The notes below the pieces were generated by a model. The model did no database searches. It was not told where the DNA came from and saw only the letters and a program-made list of their open reading frames with translations. A DNA stretch of 8,240 nt from a bacterium. Its GTDB lineage: Bacteria; SZUA-79; Acidulodesulfobacterales; Acidulodesulfobacteraceae. Shown here piece after piece: positions 7,309 to 8,240 of the stretch; within the stretch, counting starts at the first letter, position 1; the number at the start of each line of letters is the position of its first letter. The stretch is taken from contig JAJYZM010000034.1 of assembly GCA_021799935.1 (NCBI GenBank), forward strand, positions 1 to 8,240. Direction: 5' to 3'. The position numbers and the translations under genes are program-made.

Positions 7309-8240
7309 TTATTTTCCCGAAAGCGGATGCGCTTTGTTGTAAACGTCTATAAGTTTTTTAATACTTAAATGCGTATATTTCTCGGTGGTCGATAAATTTG
7401 AATGTCCGAGCATATCCTGAATAGACCTTAAATCGGCTCCGTTATCCAAAAGATTGGTAGCAAAAGAATGTCTTAAACCGTGCGGAGAAATATTTTTAAA
7501 CTGGCCGGTTATCAGCATAGACTCTTTAACTATTCTGTGAACCGTCCTCCTGTTTAACATCTCCCCTTTTTTGTTTATAATTATATATCCTTCTTTCACG
7601 GTTAAACCTATTGCCGATAAATAACGCTTCCATGCCTCAATTTTTTCGGCGGTAATTTCCGTAAGGGGAACGATTCTCTGCTTAGACCCTTTTCCCAAAA
7701 TTCTGACGTAGCCGCCACCTTTTTCAAGTTCCAAATCCGTTTTCTTTACGGAAACAAGCTCGCTTACCCTTAATCCGCTGCCGTATAAAAATTCTAAAAT
7801 CAGGTCGTTTCTGAGAGCCTCGAAATATCTTAACGGTTCGGGCATTGCAACCGGCATAGGCATAGAACCGCCGGCACCGGGCGGCTCGTTTTTAATTGCG
7901 TCCAACTTATCCTTTTTCAGCTTCAGACCTAAATAATTATTTAATAAAAAATCCGCCTCTTTCGCCGTCAAAAAAAACGGCAGTTTTTTTTCCGTTTTAG
8001 GCAAATCCAATAAAAAAGCTGGATTTTGTTTTATTATATGCTTCTTTTCCAAAAAATTAAAATACGACTTTATGGATTCTATTTTTCTTGCAAGGCTCGT
8101 TTTTTTTACGTTTTCGTAAATTTTGCTCAAATATCCCTTAATCTCGAATTCGGTAACGTCTTTTACGGAATTTACGGATGTTTCTTCTTCAAGGTATAAT
8201 ATAAAAGCCCTGACGTCGGATACGTATGCCAGAACCGTAT
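7309..8240 (-). CDS. xerC: Tyrosine recombinase XerC, 5' end outside window
   Basis: This integrase-family recombinase is expected to resolve chromosome dimers at dif with a XerD partner. The frame stays open from the TAA at 7311-7309 to the window edge, so 309 residues are visible and the start lies beyond 8240. A TTG at 8130 is internal. The residues upstream of it (VLAYVSDVRAFILYLEEE) are the usual N-terminal DNA-binding domain of XerC/XerD. Catalytic residues, counted from the first whole codon, are Arg157 (SGLRVSEL), Lys183 (GKGSKQR), His253 and Arg256 (HGLRHSFATNLL), His279 (LGHSNLSTT) and Tyr288 (EKYTHL); all six are present. An insertion of roughly 30 residues, rich in Met, Pro and Gly, sits between the two domains. 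Position directly before hslV favours XerC over XerD or a phage integrase, as in the Bacillus codV-clpQ-clpY order. Confidence 0.93.
   Translation of the reverse strand, partial: TVLAYVSDVRAFILYLEEETSVNSVKDVTEFEIKGYLSKIYENVKKTSLARKIESIKSYFNFLEKKHIIKQNPAFLLDLPKTEKKLPFFLTAKEADFLLNNYLGLKLKKDKLDAIKNEPPGAGGSMPMPVAMPEPLRYFEALRNDLILEFLYGSGLRVSELVSVKKTDLELEKGGGYVRILGKGSKQRIVPLTEITAEKIEAWKRYLSAIGLTVKEGYIIINKKGEMLNRRTVHRIVKESMLITGQFKNISPHGLRHSFATNLLDNGADLRSIQDMLGHSNLSTTEKYTHLSIKKLIDVYNKAHPLSGK
7828..7890 (-). repeat. GC-rich low-complexity segment inside xerC
   Basis: Within xerC this stretch encodes a linker containing GAGGSMPMPVAMPEP. The core (7841-7885) is about 70% GC by eye, in a gene otherwise near 40%. 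On the plus strand GGCAT occurs three times (7841, 7853, 7859). CCGCC (7868-7872) and GGCGG (7880-7884) form a perfect five-base inverted repeat around a seven-base loop. CGGTTC (7834-7839) pairs with GAACCG (7865-7870). These could reflect local repeat expansion or a small inserted palindrome. Most XerC proteins have only a short link here. Confidence 0.55.

Noticed and set aside
7302..7309. Palindrome AACCGGTT at the end of xerC as an operator or terminator.
   Set aside because: An eight-base palindrome without flanking symmetry or a T-run is within chance expectation.
8128..8130. TTG at 8130 as the start of xerC, giving a 273-residue protein.
   Set aside because: The frame is open upstream to the window edge, and the 36 extra residues match the XerC/XerD N-terminal domain (YVSDVRAFILYLEEE). 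The true start is outside the window.

Overview
The window is a dense, single-strand stretch of bacterial chromosome. Eight protein genes all lie on the minus strand, so they read from high to low coordinates. There is no gene-free gap longer than 51 bases. In transcription order they are xerC (5' end beyond position 8240), hslV, hslU, argB, argD, argF, argG and argH (3' end before position 1). Base composition is AT-rich (about 40% GC by eye), with many A-runs on the coding strand and AAA and ATA codons common. Every reading frame is intact.

The right part (5247-8240) holds a XerC-type tyrosine recombinase followed by both subunits of the HslUV (ClpYQ) ATP-dependent protease. The left part (1-5206) holds five arginine-biosynthesis genes. 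They cover N-acetylglutamate kinase (step 2), acetylornithine aminotransferase (step 4), ornithine carbamoyltransferase, argininosuccinate synthase and argininosuccinate lyase (the three steps from ornithine to arginine). The enzymes for acetylglutamate formation, acetylglutamyl-phosphate reduction and ornithine release (argA/argJ, argC, argE/argJ) are not in the window and must be elsewhere if the pathway is complete.

Spacings in transcription order are 45, 7, 40, 51, 39, 17 and 1 nt. I see no convincing terminator or promoter in any of them. One polycistronic unit, or a few overlapping ones, is the simplest reading. The order xerC-hslV-hslU followed by argB-D-F-G-H is one I recall from Geobacter-like Deltaproteobacteria. 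With the low GC content, this suggests an AT-rich deltaproteobacterium-like lineage. That placement is inference from gene order and general protein style, not a database result.

I found no cryptic mobile element, CRISPR array, RNA gene or unknown system. The points worth a second look are local. They are a GC-rich Met/Pro/Gly insertion inside XerC, a forced 13-residue propeptide on HslV, a GYMG pore loop in HslU, Shine-Dalgarno sequences fused to the upstream gene's end before argG and hslU, an argB start without a visible Shine-Dalgarno, and a GC-rich spacer before argF.
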